Below are positions 33,682-41,963 of a DNA stretch of 64,000 nucleotides, piece by piece. The notes under the pieces were generated by a model. That model saw only the letters and a list, made by a program, of their open reading frames with translations. It made no database searches and was not told the DNA's origin. The stretch comes from CAVPJW01 sp963705525 (GTDB lineage Bacteria > Acidobacteriota > Vicinamibacteria > Vicinamibacterales > CAVPJW01). Each line of letters opens with the position of its first letter. Within the stretch, counting starts at the first letter, position 1. Made by a program: the position numbers and the translations under genes. The stretch is taken from positions 1,488,001 to 1,552,000 of the forward strand of contig CAVPJW010000004.1 in NCBI GenBank assembly GCA_963705525.1, read 5' to 3'.

Positions 33682-36607
33682 CGACGTAGTCCTTCCGGCA
33701 GACGGCGGAGTATGCACAGAACGAGCAGCGGAACAGGTCCACGGGATCCACCGGGAACTCGCCTCGCTCGATGCCCTCCACGGCGTTCAGGAAACGCACC
33801 TGCGCGTCCTCGAGCACCTCGGTCAGTTCACCTCGATTGGGCACCATCGACTGGACGCGTTCTCCCTTGAACGCGATGTACGCCGCCTCCCCGATTGTCC
33901 ACTCGCGATCCCGATGGCCCCGGAGTCGATCCGCGGTTCTCAGCGCATAGATCGGAAGCTGAAGCGACGATGCGCGATCGGGAGCGCGGCCGGTCTTGTA
34001 GTCGAAGAGTCGAAACGTACCATTGGAAAGGAGGTCGATTCGATCGGCCGTGCCACCGACCGCGACGCGCTTGACCCGGTCGCCGACGGCCACGAGGTGG
34101 TCGCCGTCGATCTGGAACTCGAGCAGGCGCTCGACGACCTCTCCCTCGCGCTCCGCCTCGATGCGCAGCACGACCTCAATGAGCCCCGGACCGGCGAGGG
34201 ATCCCATCAGCCGCGTCCGCTCCACTGCGGCTTCCGACTCGGACAGTTCGGCGAGCTTCGACTCGGCCACCTCACGAAACAGCCCGCGCGCCTCGTCGAG
34301 ACGAGCGCCCGTGATCGTCCCGCCTCCTCGCGATTCCCACGTTGTGTAGAACCGCTGCAGGAGATCGTGGAGGAAGCGCCCGCGCTCGCGCGGATTCATC
34401 ACCGGCTCATCGTCGACCTCCTCCGGCAGCCTCAGCACGTTACTGGCGAAATACCTGAACGGACAGCGGACGTACGTTTCAATCGCCGTGACGGTGTGTC
34501 GCGACGACGCGACGGGCTTCGCCTGGCCGTGGAACTGCTCCGCCGCCTGGGCCGTGCGTCCGAGCCGCAGCTGACCCCACTCACGGGCTTCGTCGACGAG
34601 CACATCAAGCGCGAACGGCTGCTCCGCCAGCGCCTCGCGCAGAAATATGCGGGACTTCCCTGGCAAGGTCTGAACGACGCGCTGAAGGCCGAGATGCGAC
34701 ACCTCTTCGACGAAACCCGACGGCTCGACGATGGCGTCGCTTTCGAGAGTGAAGGTGGAAACCGAGACGGTCGTCGTCGGGAGGCGCGCGAGGTCGATGA
34801 ACGCCGCCCGCGCGCCCTTGAGCCAGTCTGTTTCGGCAGGCCAACCCAGCTTCTTGAGGAGATAGGGCGAGTAGAAGATGTTCCGGGGCGGTCGGTCGGG
34901 CCACTCATCCTGTACGAGCCCCACGAGATGCGCTTCCCTGAAGCTGCCGTACCGTGCGGCAGCGGCGTCAACGAACTGAACACCGATCGCCGCCCGGTCT
35001 GGAGCCAGCGTCTCTGTCTCGATCCATCGTCGAACCGTCGCGGCAATCTCGTCGATGGTCGTCGTCGAATCGTAATAGCGGGCATAGGCGGAGCGCAGGG
35101 CTTCGAGTCCGCCCAGGATCGCGGCGCGCCCTCGCACCACGCGTTCTCGTTGGGAATCGATCGCAAGTGGCGCGCGATGGTGATGATCCAGAAACGCAAT
35201 GAGTGTCGACAGATGTCGAGATGCCGGTGCGGGTTCGGTGAGGGGCGTGAGTTCCGCAGCAATTTGCGCGGCGACGCTGGCCGCACGTCTCGAACGGCTG
35301 CCAACAGCGGAAGACGTCGGCAGCTCCATGAGAAACGCGGCGTTGCCGAGATATCCCGACTCCGCGAGATCGCGGTTCAGCGAGGCGATCTCCGTTCTCG
35401 TGAGCGGCTCACCACCCTCGACGAAGGTCAGGTGGGGCGATTCGAGCAGGCCGATCAAGGCCGTCCGCGTGAAACCGGACGAAGCCACCGAGCACAACAG
35501 GTCGAACACGGCGGCGTACGGTTCCGACGCAAGCGGCAGGGCGGCGTACGTCTGAACAGGAATGCTGGCGGATGAAAATACCTCAGGTGCGAGATAGAGA
35601 TACGGGAGCGGCCTCCGGAACACGACCGCCAGCCCGTCGAGCGCCGGAAGTTCGGAAGTGCCCGCAACGCCGCGCACTCGTCGCGCGAGGCGTTCCAGCT
35701 CGTCTTCGCGGTCCCTGAGAACGAAGACGTCCTCGTCAGTCGATGGCACCAGGAGCCGCGGACCCAACGCACCCTCGTCTGGCGGTATCCACACTTCTTC
35801 CATTCCAGGCAGACACTCGTGGAGGCGCTCGTGAAGCCCGGCATCAAGCTCGCCTTCCGTCGCAACCACATCGATGCGTTCGAGGCCGGGCAGGCGCGTC
35901 AACAGATCGAAGTCCACGGGCCAGAGCCCGTTCATGCTCATCACCTGATCGGCAGAGGTGACGACAACGTGGCGATAGGGACGGACGACGGTGGATTCGA
36001 GGAGGCGATCGCGCAATTGATGCTCGTCGACGGAACCGGACTCCCGGACCCGCTCTTCGTAAACGCGCAACGCGGAGGTGAGAAACCTCGTCAGCTCGAG
36101 CATGCGCCTCGCGCCGGCATCGTTCTCCGCATCAATCTCCAGCTCCATCACAAGAAGCCGTTCGAAATCGGCCAGAGTCTGTCGCCGCCGGCGCAGCTCA
36201 TCGTACAGACTCAGAATCTCGACCAGCAGGGCCGGCCTTATGTCGAAAGGCGGAACCAGGCCCATGTCGATCACCTCCCGGCAGGCCACCTGAAGAACCA
36301 CCTCCCGCTCGAGAGGCGCGAGACGCGGAAGACGGCTCGAGAGCCGTTCGTGCAGCCGGTTGTACCACTCCTCGCGGGTGACGAGGTCCGGCAGAACGAG
36401 GGCCGCCGGGCCCGTTTTGTTCTCATCGAGCAGCGATCGATGCTCGATGGTGCGCCGAAGCTGCGCGGCTGCCGCCCGAGAGGGCACGAGAACAGCCGCT
36501 GATCGCAGGTCGGCGACGGTACCGCTGCACGCGAGATCGACGATCACGCGCTGGAACGATTGAAGATCGATGACGCGATGCAGTCTGGTCTGGCGGGGAG
36601 TGATCAC
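33671..36607 (-). CDS. addB: AddB-like exonuclease subunit with Fe-S cluster, 978 aa
   Basis: The N-terminal half is an inactivated helicase-like region (RSAAVLVPSRAAAAQLRRTI) without a Walker A. The C-terminal nuclease has VGGTADRIDLL and FRLFDYKTGRA, then QLPIYALR. Four cysteines for the iron-sulfur staple are visible: one in VRCPFRYFASN and three in FRCSFCAYSAVC near the C-terminus. It pairs with AddA; the order addB-addA with an 11-base overlap is usual. The start is GTG 36607. Confidence 0.92.
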   Translation of the reverse strand: MITPRQTRLHRVIDLQSFQRVIVDLACSGTVADLRSAAVLVPSRAAAAQLRRTIEHRSLLDENKTGPAALVLPDLVTREEWYNRLHERLSSRLPRLAPLEREVVLQVACREVIDMGLVPPFDIRPALLVEILSLYDELRRRRQTLADFERLLVMELEIDAENDAGARRMLELTRFLTSALRVYEERVRESGSVDEHQLRDRLLESTVVRPYRHVVVTSADQVMSMNGLWPVDFDLLTRLPGLERIDVVATEGELDAGLHERLHECLPGMEEVWIPPDEGALGPRLLVPSTDEDVFVLRDREDELERLARRVRGVAGTSELPALDGLAVVFRRPLPYLYLAPEVFSSASIPVQTYAALPLASEPYAAVFDLLCSVASSGFTRTALIGLLESPHLTFVEGGEPLTRTEIASLNRDLAESGYLGNAAFLMELPTSSAVGSRSRRAASVAAQIAAELTPLTEPAPASRHLSTLIAFLDHHHRAPLAIDSQRERVVRGRAAILGGLEALRSAYARYYDSTTTIDEIAATVRRWIETETLAPDRAAIGVQFVDAAAARYGSFREAHLVGLVQDEWPDRPPRNIFYSPYLLKKLGWPAETDWLKGARAAFIDLARLPTTTVSVSTFTLESDAIVEPSGFVEEVSHLGLQRVVQTLPGKSRIFLREALAEQPFALDVLVDEAREWGQLRLGRTAQAAEQFHGQAKPVASSRHTVTAIETYVRCPFRYFASNVLRLPEEVDDEPVMNPRERGRFLHDLLQRFYTTWESRGGGTITGARLDEARGLFREVAESKLAELSESEAAVERTRLMGSLAGPGLIEVVLRIEAEREGEVVERLLEFQIDGDHLVAVGDRVKRVAVGGTADRIDLLSNGTFRLFDYKTGRAPDRASSLQLPIYALRTADRLRGHRDREWTIGEAAYIAFKGERVQSMVPNRGELTEVLEDAQVRFLNAVEGIERGEFPVDPVDLFRCSFCAYSAVCRKDYVGDD

Positions 36608-36940
36608 GTAAGTCTGTCGGGAGACAACTGCCTGGCGCCTGCCACGCGCGAGAGGATCGGCGCTCGAGACACACGCGATCGTTGGTCGCGGGTCGTCATG
36701 CTCAGCCTAGCCAGCGGGTTTCGCCTCGTCAAGACAGCCGCGCGCGCCTACGGCGTGATAAGTGGTATTCCAATGCGGGTCAGGGCTGTGGAAAACCTGT
36801 GGATTGTTCGCGGATCGACTGTGCATCACTGGACAGCGAACCGCGGTCGAGGGCGTCGTTCCAGCCATGGCGCAATTCTTTTCGCTGTGCGTCGGCCTTC
36901 GTGCGTTCCTTCGCTTGACGGAACGCAGAAGGTCTGTAGA
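36608..36940. other. Intergenic region between divergent addB and an 87-aa gene
   Basis: No coding sequence is supported in these 333 bases. Two degenerate DnaA-box-like nonamers (TGTGGAAAA at 36787 and TGTGGATTG at 36798) lie close together. A TTGACG...TAGAAT pair (16-base spacer, ~36916-36943) abuts the next ATG. Nothing else is recognised. Confidence 0.6.
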
Positions 36941-37204
36941 ATGACGCCTTCGTTCGACCCTTCGATCGTCGGCTCTCTCACCGTGATCGTACATCGCTTC
37001 GACGAAACCATCGGCGGCCGCGCGTATCAGATCGAAGTCTCCTCCGTGAGCCAGGATCGATGGCGAGCCCAGATCGTCAGGCTTCCCGGCGTCCCGACGG
37101 CGTTGATGCCGTTTTACGGCACCACTCCCGATGAGGCCGCTCGTCTGTTGAGCGAGTGGCTGACACGCGCGCACGCCGCCGCAACCACGCCGAGCAAGTC
37201 CTGA
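36941..37204 (+). CDS. Small hypothetical protein, 87 aa
   Basis: A hydrophilic alpha/beta protein: LTVIVHRFDETIGGRAYQIEV strands, then a helix DEAARLLSEWLTRAHAAA. No recognised domain. The ATG at 36941 overlaps the TAGAAT box, so either the box is fortuitous or translation starts slightly later. It lies upstream of the PadR gene in the same direction. Confidence 0.6.
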   Translation: MTPSFDPSIVGSLTVIVHRFDETIGGRAYQIEVSSVSQDRWRAQIVRLPGVPTALMPFYGTTPDEAARLLSEWLTRAHAAATTPSKS

Positions 37205-37221
37205 CCGCTCCTTTTCCTCAT

Positions 37222-37242
37222 CTAGTATCAATTTGACACTAG
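37222..37242 (+). promoter_or_regulatory. Near-perfect palindrome, likely PadR operator
   Basis: CTAGTATCAA and TTGACACTAG are separated by one T; the arms match at 9 of 10 positions. The right arm contains the -35 box of the PadR promoter, so repressor binding here would block RNA polymerase. This fits autoregulation by the PadR protein. Confidence 0.7.
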
Positions 37243-37261
37243 TTGGCGCGCCGGCTACACT
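37233..37261 (+). promoter_or_regulatory. Promoter of padR-ADOP operon
   Basis: TTGACA (37233-37238), a 17-base spacer and TACACT (37256-37261). The predicted start is at or next to GTG 37270, which suggests a leaderless transcript. Confidence 0.65.
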
Positions 37262-37269
37262 CGACCGCC

Positions 37270-37617
37270 GTGCGCAGCGATACACCTGCCCCCCTGAAGC
37301 CCATCGTGTTTCACGTGCTGCTGGTCCTCATGGACGGCGAGCGGCACGGCTGGACGATCGTGCGCGAAATCGAAAAGCGGATGGGCGGTCAGATTCTTCC
37401 GGCCAATCTGTACCGGACGCTCCGGACAATGCTGTCGGAGAACCTCATCGAAGAGTCGAATCGCCGGCCTGATGCCGCGCTTGACGATGAGCGGCGACGG
37501 TACTTTCGGATTACGGCAACCGGCCTGCGGACGGCTCGGCTCGAGGCGCAGCGCCTTGACGACCTCGTAACTGAGGCGCGGACCAGACGCCTGCTCTCTC
37601 CAGCCAAGTCGCGCTAG
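37270..37617 (+). CDS. PadR-family transcriptional regulator, 115 aa
   Basis: Winged helix of the PadR family: LKPIVFHVLLVLMDGERHGWTIVREIEKR, then ILPANLYRTLRTMLSENLIEES and the wing DDERRRYFRITATGLRTA. The N-terminus VRSDTPAPLKP from GTG 37270 suits the promoter position; an ATG-like start at 37243 would lie between the -35 and -10 boxes. It probably represses its own operon, which includes the ADOP permease 12 bases downstream, through the adjacent palindrome. Confidence 0.9.
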   Translation: MRSDTPAPLKPIVFHVLLVLMDGERHGWTIVREIEKRMGGQILPANLYRTLRTMLSENLIEESNRRPDAALDDERRRYFRITATGLRTARLEAQRLDDLVTEARTRRLLSPAKSR

Positions 37618-37629
37618 GGACGCTCAGGC

Positions 37630-40308
37630 ATGGAGCAGACCGCCGCCGATCGGATCTACGCGTGGCTGCTCTACGCCTTTCCAGCGCGGTTCCGTCGCGA
37701 GTATGGACGCGACATGGTCCAGCTCTTTCGCGATCGTCGTCGCCAATGTCACGAGATGCGCAGCAGTTCTACCCGGTTATGGCTCCGCGCGCTCGCGGAT
37801 CTCGCGATTCAGGCCGGCGCCGAGCGCTGGACCGCACTCCCAGCGCTGCGGAGATCTGATCGTCCGGGCATTCCGGTTCCGCGGAGGTGGCGCGTGTCGA
37901 TGTTCATGTTGAATCTGCGACAGGGGCTGCGGGCGCTGGTCAGAAACCCTGGATTGACGGTGGTCGCGGTGATCACGCTCGCCCTGGGCATTGGCGCGAA
38001 CACGGCCATCTTCAGCGTCGTGGACGCAGTGCTCCTGCGGCCGCTTCCCTTTCATCAACCCGATCGCCTCGTCATGATCTGGGAGAAGCGGGCTCGTGAA
38101 GGCGTCAACACCAATCACGTGGCACCCGCGGATTTCCTCGACTGGCGACAGCGGTCACGCACGATCGAGAACATGGTCCTCGGCTTTCCGTCGACGTTCG
38201 ACCTGACTGGAAGCGGCGAACCTGAGAACGTCGGCGCCGGCCTCGTGTCAGCTCCCTTCTTCGACATGCTCGGCGTGCGCCCGTTCCTTGGACGCACCTT
38301 CCGCCCCGATGAGGATCAGCCGGCTCACGATCGTGTGGTGATGCTGACTTATGGTTTCTGGCAGCGCCGATTCGGGGGCAACCCATCGATCGTGGGACGG
38401 ACGCTCACGCTCGAAGGCGATCGGTGTGAAGTAGTCGGCGTGCTGCCGGCAAATTTCCGCTTCGTCGATCGAGATTTGGAGATCTGGCGACCGACGAGCG
38501 TCTCCGCCGACAAGCCCAACGCACGTACCATTCATTTCGCCAATGTCTTCGGCCGCCTTCGGCCGGGCGTGTCGCTCGAGCAGGCGCGCGCCGAAATGGA
38601 CGCCATTGCCGCCGCGATCGAACAGGAACACCCTGATTCCAACCGCGGTCACGGCGCGTGGGTGACGTCGCTGCACGAACAGTGGGTCGGCGACGTTAGA
38701 AACGGACTGCTGGTCCTGGCCGTCGCCGTAGGCTTTGTTCTCCTCATCGCGTGCGCCAATGTGGCGAATCTTCTTCTGGCGCGCGCGGCGGGACGCCAGC
38801 GCGAAGTGGCGATCCGTGGCGCGCTCGGCGCCGATCGGCGCCGCCTGCTCGCTCAGCTGATGACCGAAAGTCTGTTGCTCGCGCTGATCAGCGGCACCGC
38901 TGGACTGATGCTCACGCCATGGGCCATCGCGCTCCTCCAGGCGGTGCTTCCGGCAAGCGTGTCGGCGCTCGGTGTGAGCCAGATCAGCATGGATGCGCGC
39001 GTGCTCGCCTTCACGTTGTGCGCCTCGATGGCGACGAGCGTCGTGTTCGGCTTTCTTCCCGCGTGGCAGACGTCACGACTCGATCCTAACGAGCTCCTCA
39101 AGGGCGGTGGACGATCCTCAAAGGGAGGCGTGCGGACGCGCACACGAGGGCTTCTCGTCGTCTCTGAGGTGGCACTCGCGTTCGTGCTCCTGATCGGCGC
39201 GGGACTGATGATTCGCAGCTTCGTCCGGCTGCTGGACGAGCGATCCGGCCTCGATCCCACGAATGTTCTGACAGTGAGAGTGGCCCTTCCATCCTTCAAA
39301 TACAAAGAGCCTGCGAAACAGGTGCAGTTCTTCAACGAGTTGGATAGCCGCATTCGACACCTGCCTGGCGTCACCGCCGCCGGCGCGACGGCCGACCTCC
39401 CGTTCGGCGATTCCGACATCCGCCGCGGCATCATCGTCGAAGGGCGCACGCCCGTGCCGGGCGAACCGACGCGCGCGCATCCGCGATTCGTCACGCCGGG
39501 GTATCTGCAGACGCTCAGAATCGCGCTTCGCAGCGGACGTGGATTCACCGAGGCCGACATCGATACCGGTCCCCCGGTGGTGATGATCAACGAGACCGCC
39601 GCAAAGCGATATTGGCCCGGCGAGAATCCTCTCGGGCGACGCGTGAGCTTGAACAGCGACACACCCGTCTGGCGTGAGATCGTCGGCGTTGTGGCGGATG
39701 TCAGGCACTGGGGGCTCGGTCGCCCTGTGAATCCCGAGCTCCACTTCCCCATTGCCCAGATGCCGATGTCGGCGATGACGTATGTCGTGCGTTCGGATGG
39801 GAATCCTGTGGATCTCTCGAGCGCCATCAGGGGGCAGGTGCGCGGCCTCGACGCCGACCTGCCGATGGCGCAGAGCCGCACGATGGAGGATGTGATCGCG
39901 TCATCGGTTGGCTCCGAGCGCGCCAACATGCTGCTCCTCGGAGTGCTGGCCGGGCTGGCGCTGATCCTGGCATGTGCGGGGATTTACGGCGTGATGGCAC
40001 ACCTGGTCGCGCTGCGCGCCTCAGAGATCGGCGTGCGCATGACACTCGGTGCTCGCCCGACCGATGTCCTGCGGATGGTACTCGGCGAGGGTCTTCGTCA
40101 GACGATGACGGGCATCGGCCTTGGAGTCGTCGGCGCGCTGTCGCTGACCAAGCTCGTCGCCAGCCTTCTGTACCACACGAGCCCTGTCGATCCGGTGATT
40201 TTCGCCGTAGTCACGCTCGTGCTGATTGCGACCTCGGCAATCGCGTGTCTCGTCCCGGCGTATCGAGCGACGCGGGTCGATCCGATTGCCGCGCTCAGAA
40301 ATGAATAG
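37630..40308 (+). CDS. ADOP-family ABC transporter permease (MacB/FtsX-like), 892 aa
   Basis: An N-terminal ADOP-specific domain (AWLLYAFPARFRREYGRDMVQLFRDR) precedes two FtsX/MacB units. The first membrane helix region is NPGLTVVAVITLALGIGANTAIFSVVDAVLLRPLPF, then a MacB-like periplasmic domain, FtsX helices (VLLIACANVANLLLARAAGRQREVAIRGALGA), a second periplasmic domain and a C-terminal FtsX block ending RATRVDPIAALRNE. This duplicated permease without its own ATPase is characteristic of Acidobacteriota, usually with a PadR gene as here. The transported substrate is unknown. Confidence 0.93.
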   Translation: MEQTAADRIYAWLLYAFPARFRREYGRDMVQLFRDRRRQCHEMRSSSTRLWLRALADLAIQAGAERWTALPALRRSDRPGIPVPRRWRVSMFMLNLRQGLRALVRNPGLTVVAVITLALGIGANTAIFSVVDAVLLRPLPFHQPDRLVMIWEKRAREGVNTNHVAPADFLDWRQRSRTIENMVLGFPSTFDLTGSGEPENVGAGLVSAPFFDMLGVRPFLGRTFRPDEDQPAHDRVVMLTYGFWQRRFGGNPSIVGRTLTLEGDRCEVVGVLPANFRFVDRDLEIWRPTSVSADKPNARTIHFANVFGRLRPGVSLEQARAEMDAIAAAIEQEHPDSNRGHGAWVTSLHEQWVGDVRNGLLVLAVAVGFVLLIACANVANLLLARAAGRQREVAIRGALGADRRRLLAQLMTESLLLALISGTAGLMLTPWAIALLQAVLPASVSALGVSQISMDARVLAFTLCASMATSVVFGFLPAWQTSRLDPNELLKGGGRSSKGGVRTRTRGLLVVSEVALAFVLLIGAGLMIRSFVRLLDERSGLDPTNVLTVRVALPSFKYKEPAKQVQFFNELDSRIRHLPGVTAAGATADLPFGDSDIRRGIIVEGRTPVPGEPTRAHPRFVTPGYLQTLRIALRSGRGFTEADIDTGPPVVMINETAAKRYWPGENPLGRRVSLNSDTPVWREIVGVVADVRHWGLGRPVNPELHFPIAQMPMSAMTYVVRSDGNPVDLSSAIRGQVRGLDADLPMAQSRTMEDVIASSVGSERANMLLLGVLAGLALILACAGIYGVMAHLVALRASEIGVRMTLGARPTDVLRMVLGEGLRQTMTGIGLGVVGALSLTKLVASLLYHTSPVDPVIFAVVTLVLIATSAIACLVPAYRATRVDPIAALRNE

Positions 40309-40359
40309 GGCGGTCGCGGCCGCGTCCCTCTCGTCCGGCGCGGGACGTCTGGCGGGACT

Positions 40360-41907
40360 TTACCGCGCTGGCACGGGCTCCTCTGCTCGCTGGAACGTAC
40401 TCAGCGGCAGCTTGTTCACCTCATCGATGATCTTTGCGTACGCTCGAGTGGTCGCCTGAAGACCGGTCCACGGCACCGTCTCGGGCGTCTCACGGTCGGT
40501 GTGGAAGTAATGGAAGAATTCGCTCGTGGCCACTCCCGGGGTGAACCGATACAGGCGTCCGAGATCGCCCGCCGGCGGACGGGGATTCGGCTCGGTCAGG
40601 AGCGGAACGCCGAATTCCCTGAACGCCTTCACGGCGATCGCGGTGAGCTCCTGGCGCGAGGTTCCACCCGCGTACCACTGCTGCGCCATGTACATGTTCG
40701 ACCATCGCACGGCATCACCGGCGAGGTAGCGCGGCCGCACGTAGGTCTGAATCGTCGAGGGGTGCTCACAGTTGATGGCGAGCGCCGTCTTTGCGAAGAG
40801 CCTCGCCTTGTTCGCGGGATCGTTCAACCATACGCCGCCCACTGTTGATCCCGGTCCGGTGTTGTGGTGCCCATCGAGGCCGATGAACATGATCGTTCTG
40901 CGCCGCTCGGCCCGCGGAATCCTGGAGTAGTACTCGGCGAGGCCGATCATCGCGGCCACGCCGCTGGCGTTGTCGCCCGAGGCCTCGAACCAGCCGTCGC
41001 GATGCGCGACGATGTAGATCGTTTCGTCTGTGGCGCCCGGCAATGTCCCCCACACGAGCGCGGTGTTGAGGTTCGGCACCATGTCGACGTCCAGCGTCGC
41101 CTTCACGCGTGCGCTTTGCCCCGGCGGTAGCGATGCAATGAGATCTCGGACCGCGAAACCGTCATCACTCCCGACGGTGAACGCCGTTGCTTTCGTGTTC
41201 GTCGGGTACGCCTCGTAACGCATATTGCCCGGCAGCATGTCGACTTCGAAAATCGCAACGGCGCCTTTTTCGTCCGCGCGTTTCACCGCGCCCTCGTCGT
41301 GCATGCCAAGCATGGTGTAGGTAAAGACCGCCTTCCCCTGCAGGTCCTTGCCAACGAAGTCGGCGGCGCTGCCCAATCCCCCGTACACGATCTCGACGTC
41401 GATGCCGCCCGGCGGGAGGGCGGCCGCGCGGTAGTCCGGCTGGGCGGAATCGAGCGTCAGCGTCCGGCCGCCGCCCGTGACCGTCACCTCCCACGTCCGC
41501 GGAAACCATTGCGGATCAAGCGGCAGCGGCTGAATGCGAACGTCGTTCAACCCGATCGACTTGAACTTGTTCGCGAGCCATTCGGCGCTCTCAGCGTCCG
41601 CCGAGCTCCCGATGATGCGGCCCCAGAACTTGGGGTGGCCTTGATCGCGATACCGTCGCGAGATCGCGGCCTGCTCTTCGACATACTGGTGGAGACGTTT
41701 GCCGTCGATCTTGCCGTAAGCCTGATCGCCCGGCGAGAGCGGCCATTCGAGCAGCGCGTCCGCGAGGGTCTCGGATGGCACAGCGAGCAGGGTCGTGCGC
41801 GGCGCGGCGGCACTTGATGGCGCGCTCTGCGCCTGCGCCGAACGGTCAACGCTCATTACACCCGAAACGGTTGTGAGCGCGAGAACACCAATCGCCACAT
41901 TGCGCAT
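40360..41907 (-). CDS. Secreted M28-family peptidase homologue A, 515 aa
   Basis: A signal peptide (MRNVAIGVLALTTVSGVMS...AQAQ) is followed by a PA-like insert (GKAVFTYTMLGMHDEGAV) and an M28 domain: VAHRDGWFEASGDNASGVAAM (HxD and DNASG ligands) and FHTDRETPET near the C-terminus (His ligand). The usual catalytic GEE reads LDGHHNTG, and the NxD position reads INCEHPS. The metal centre is therefore atypical. ATG 41907 follows an AGAGGAG site. It lies 56 bases after its paralogue in the same direction. Confidence 0.85.
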   Translation of the reverse strand: MRNVAIGVLALTTVSGVMSVDRSAQAQSAPSSAAAPRTTLLAVPSETLADALLEWPLSPGDQAYGKIDGKRLHQYVEEQAAISRRYRDQGHPKFWGRIIGSSADAESAEWLANKFKSIGLNDVRIQPLPLDPQWFPRTWEVTVTGGGRTLTLDSAQPDYRAAALPPGGIDVEIVYGGLGSAADFVGKDLQGKAVFTYTMLGMHDEGAVKRADEKGAVAIFEVDMLPGNMRYEAYPTNTKATAFTVGSDDGFAVRDLIASLPPGQSARVKATLDVDMVPNLNTALVWGTLPGATDETIYIVAHRDGWFEASGDNASGVAAMIGLAEYYSRIPRAERRRTIMFIGLDGHHNTGPGSTVGGVWLNDPANKARLFAKTALAINCEHPSTIQTYVRPRYLAGDAVRWSNMYMAQQWYAGGTSRQELTAIAVKAFREFGVPLLTEPNPRPPAGDLGRLYRFTPGVATSEFFHYFHTDRETPETVPWTGLQATTRAYAKIIDEVNKLPLSTFQRAEEPVPAR

Positions 41908-41963
41908 ACCCGTCTCCTCTGAAGGTCGTGCTCGTCGTCCGTCGTCACGTCCTCCCGCCCAGC

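Noticed and set aside
33554..35575. A 673-codon open frame antisense to addB and the start of addA
   Set aside because: No family motifs; the minus strand shows clear helicase and nuclease motifs throughout.
36787..36806. Two DnaA-box-like nonamers (TGTGGAAAA, TGTGGATTG)
   Set aside because: Only two degenerate boxes, with no AT-rich unwinding region and no dnaA, dnaN or gyr genes nearby; not enough for an origin.
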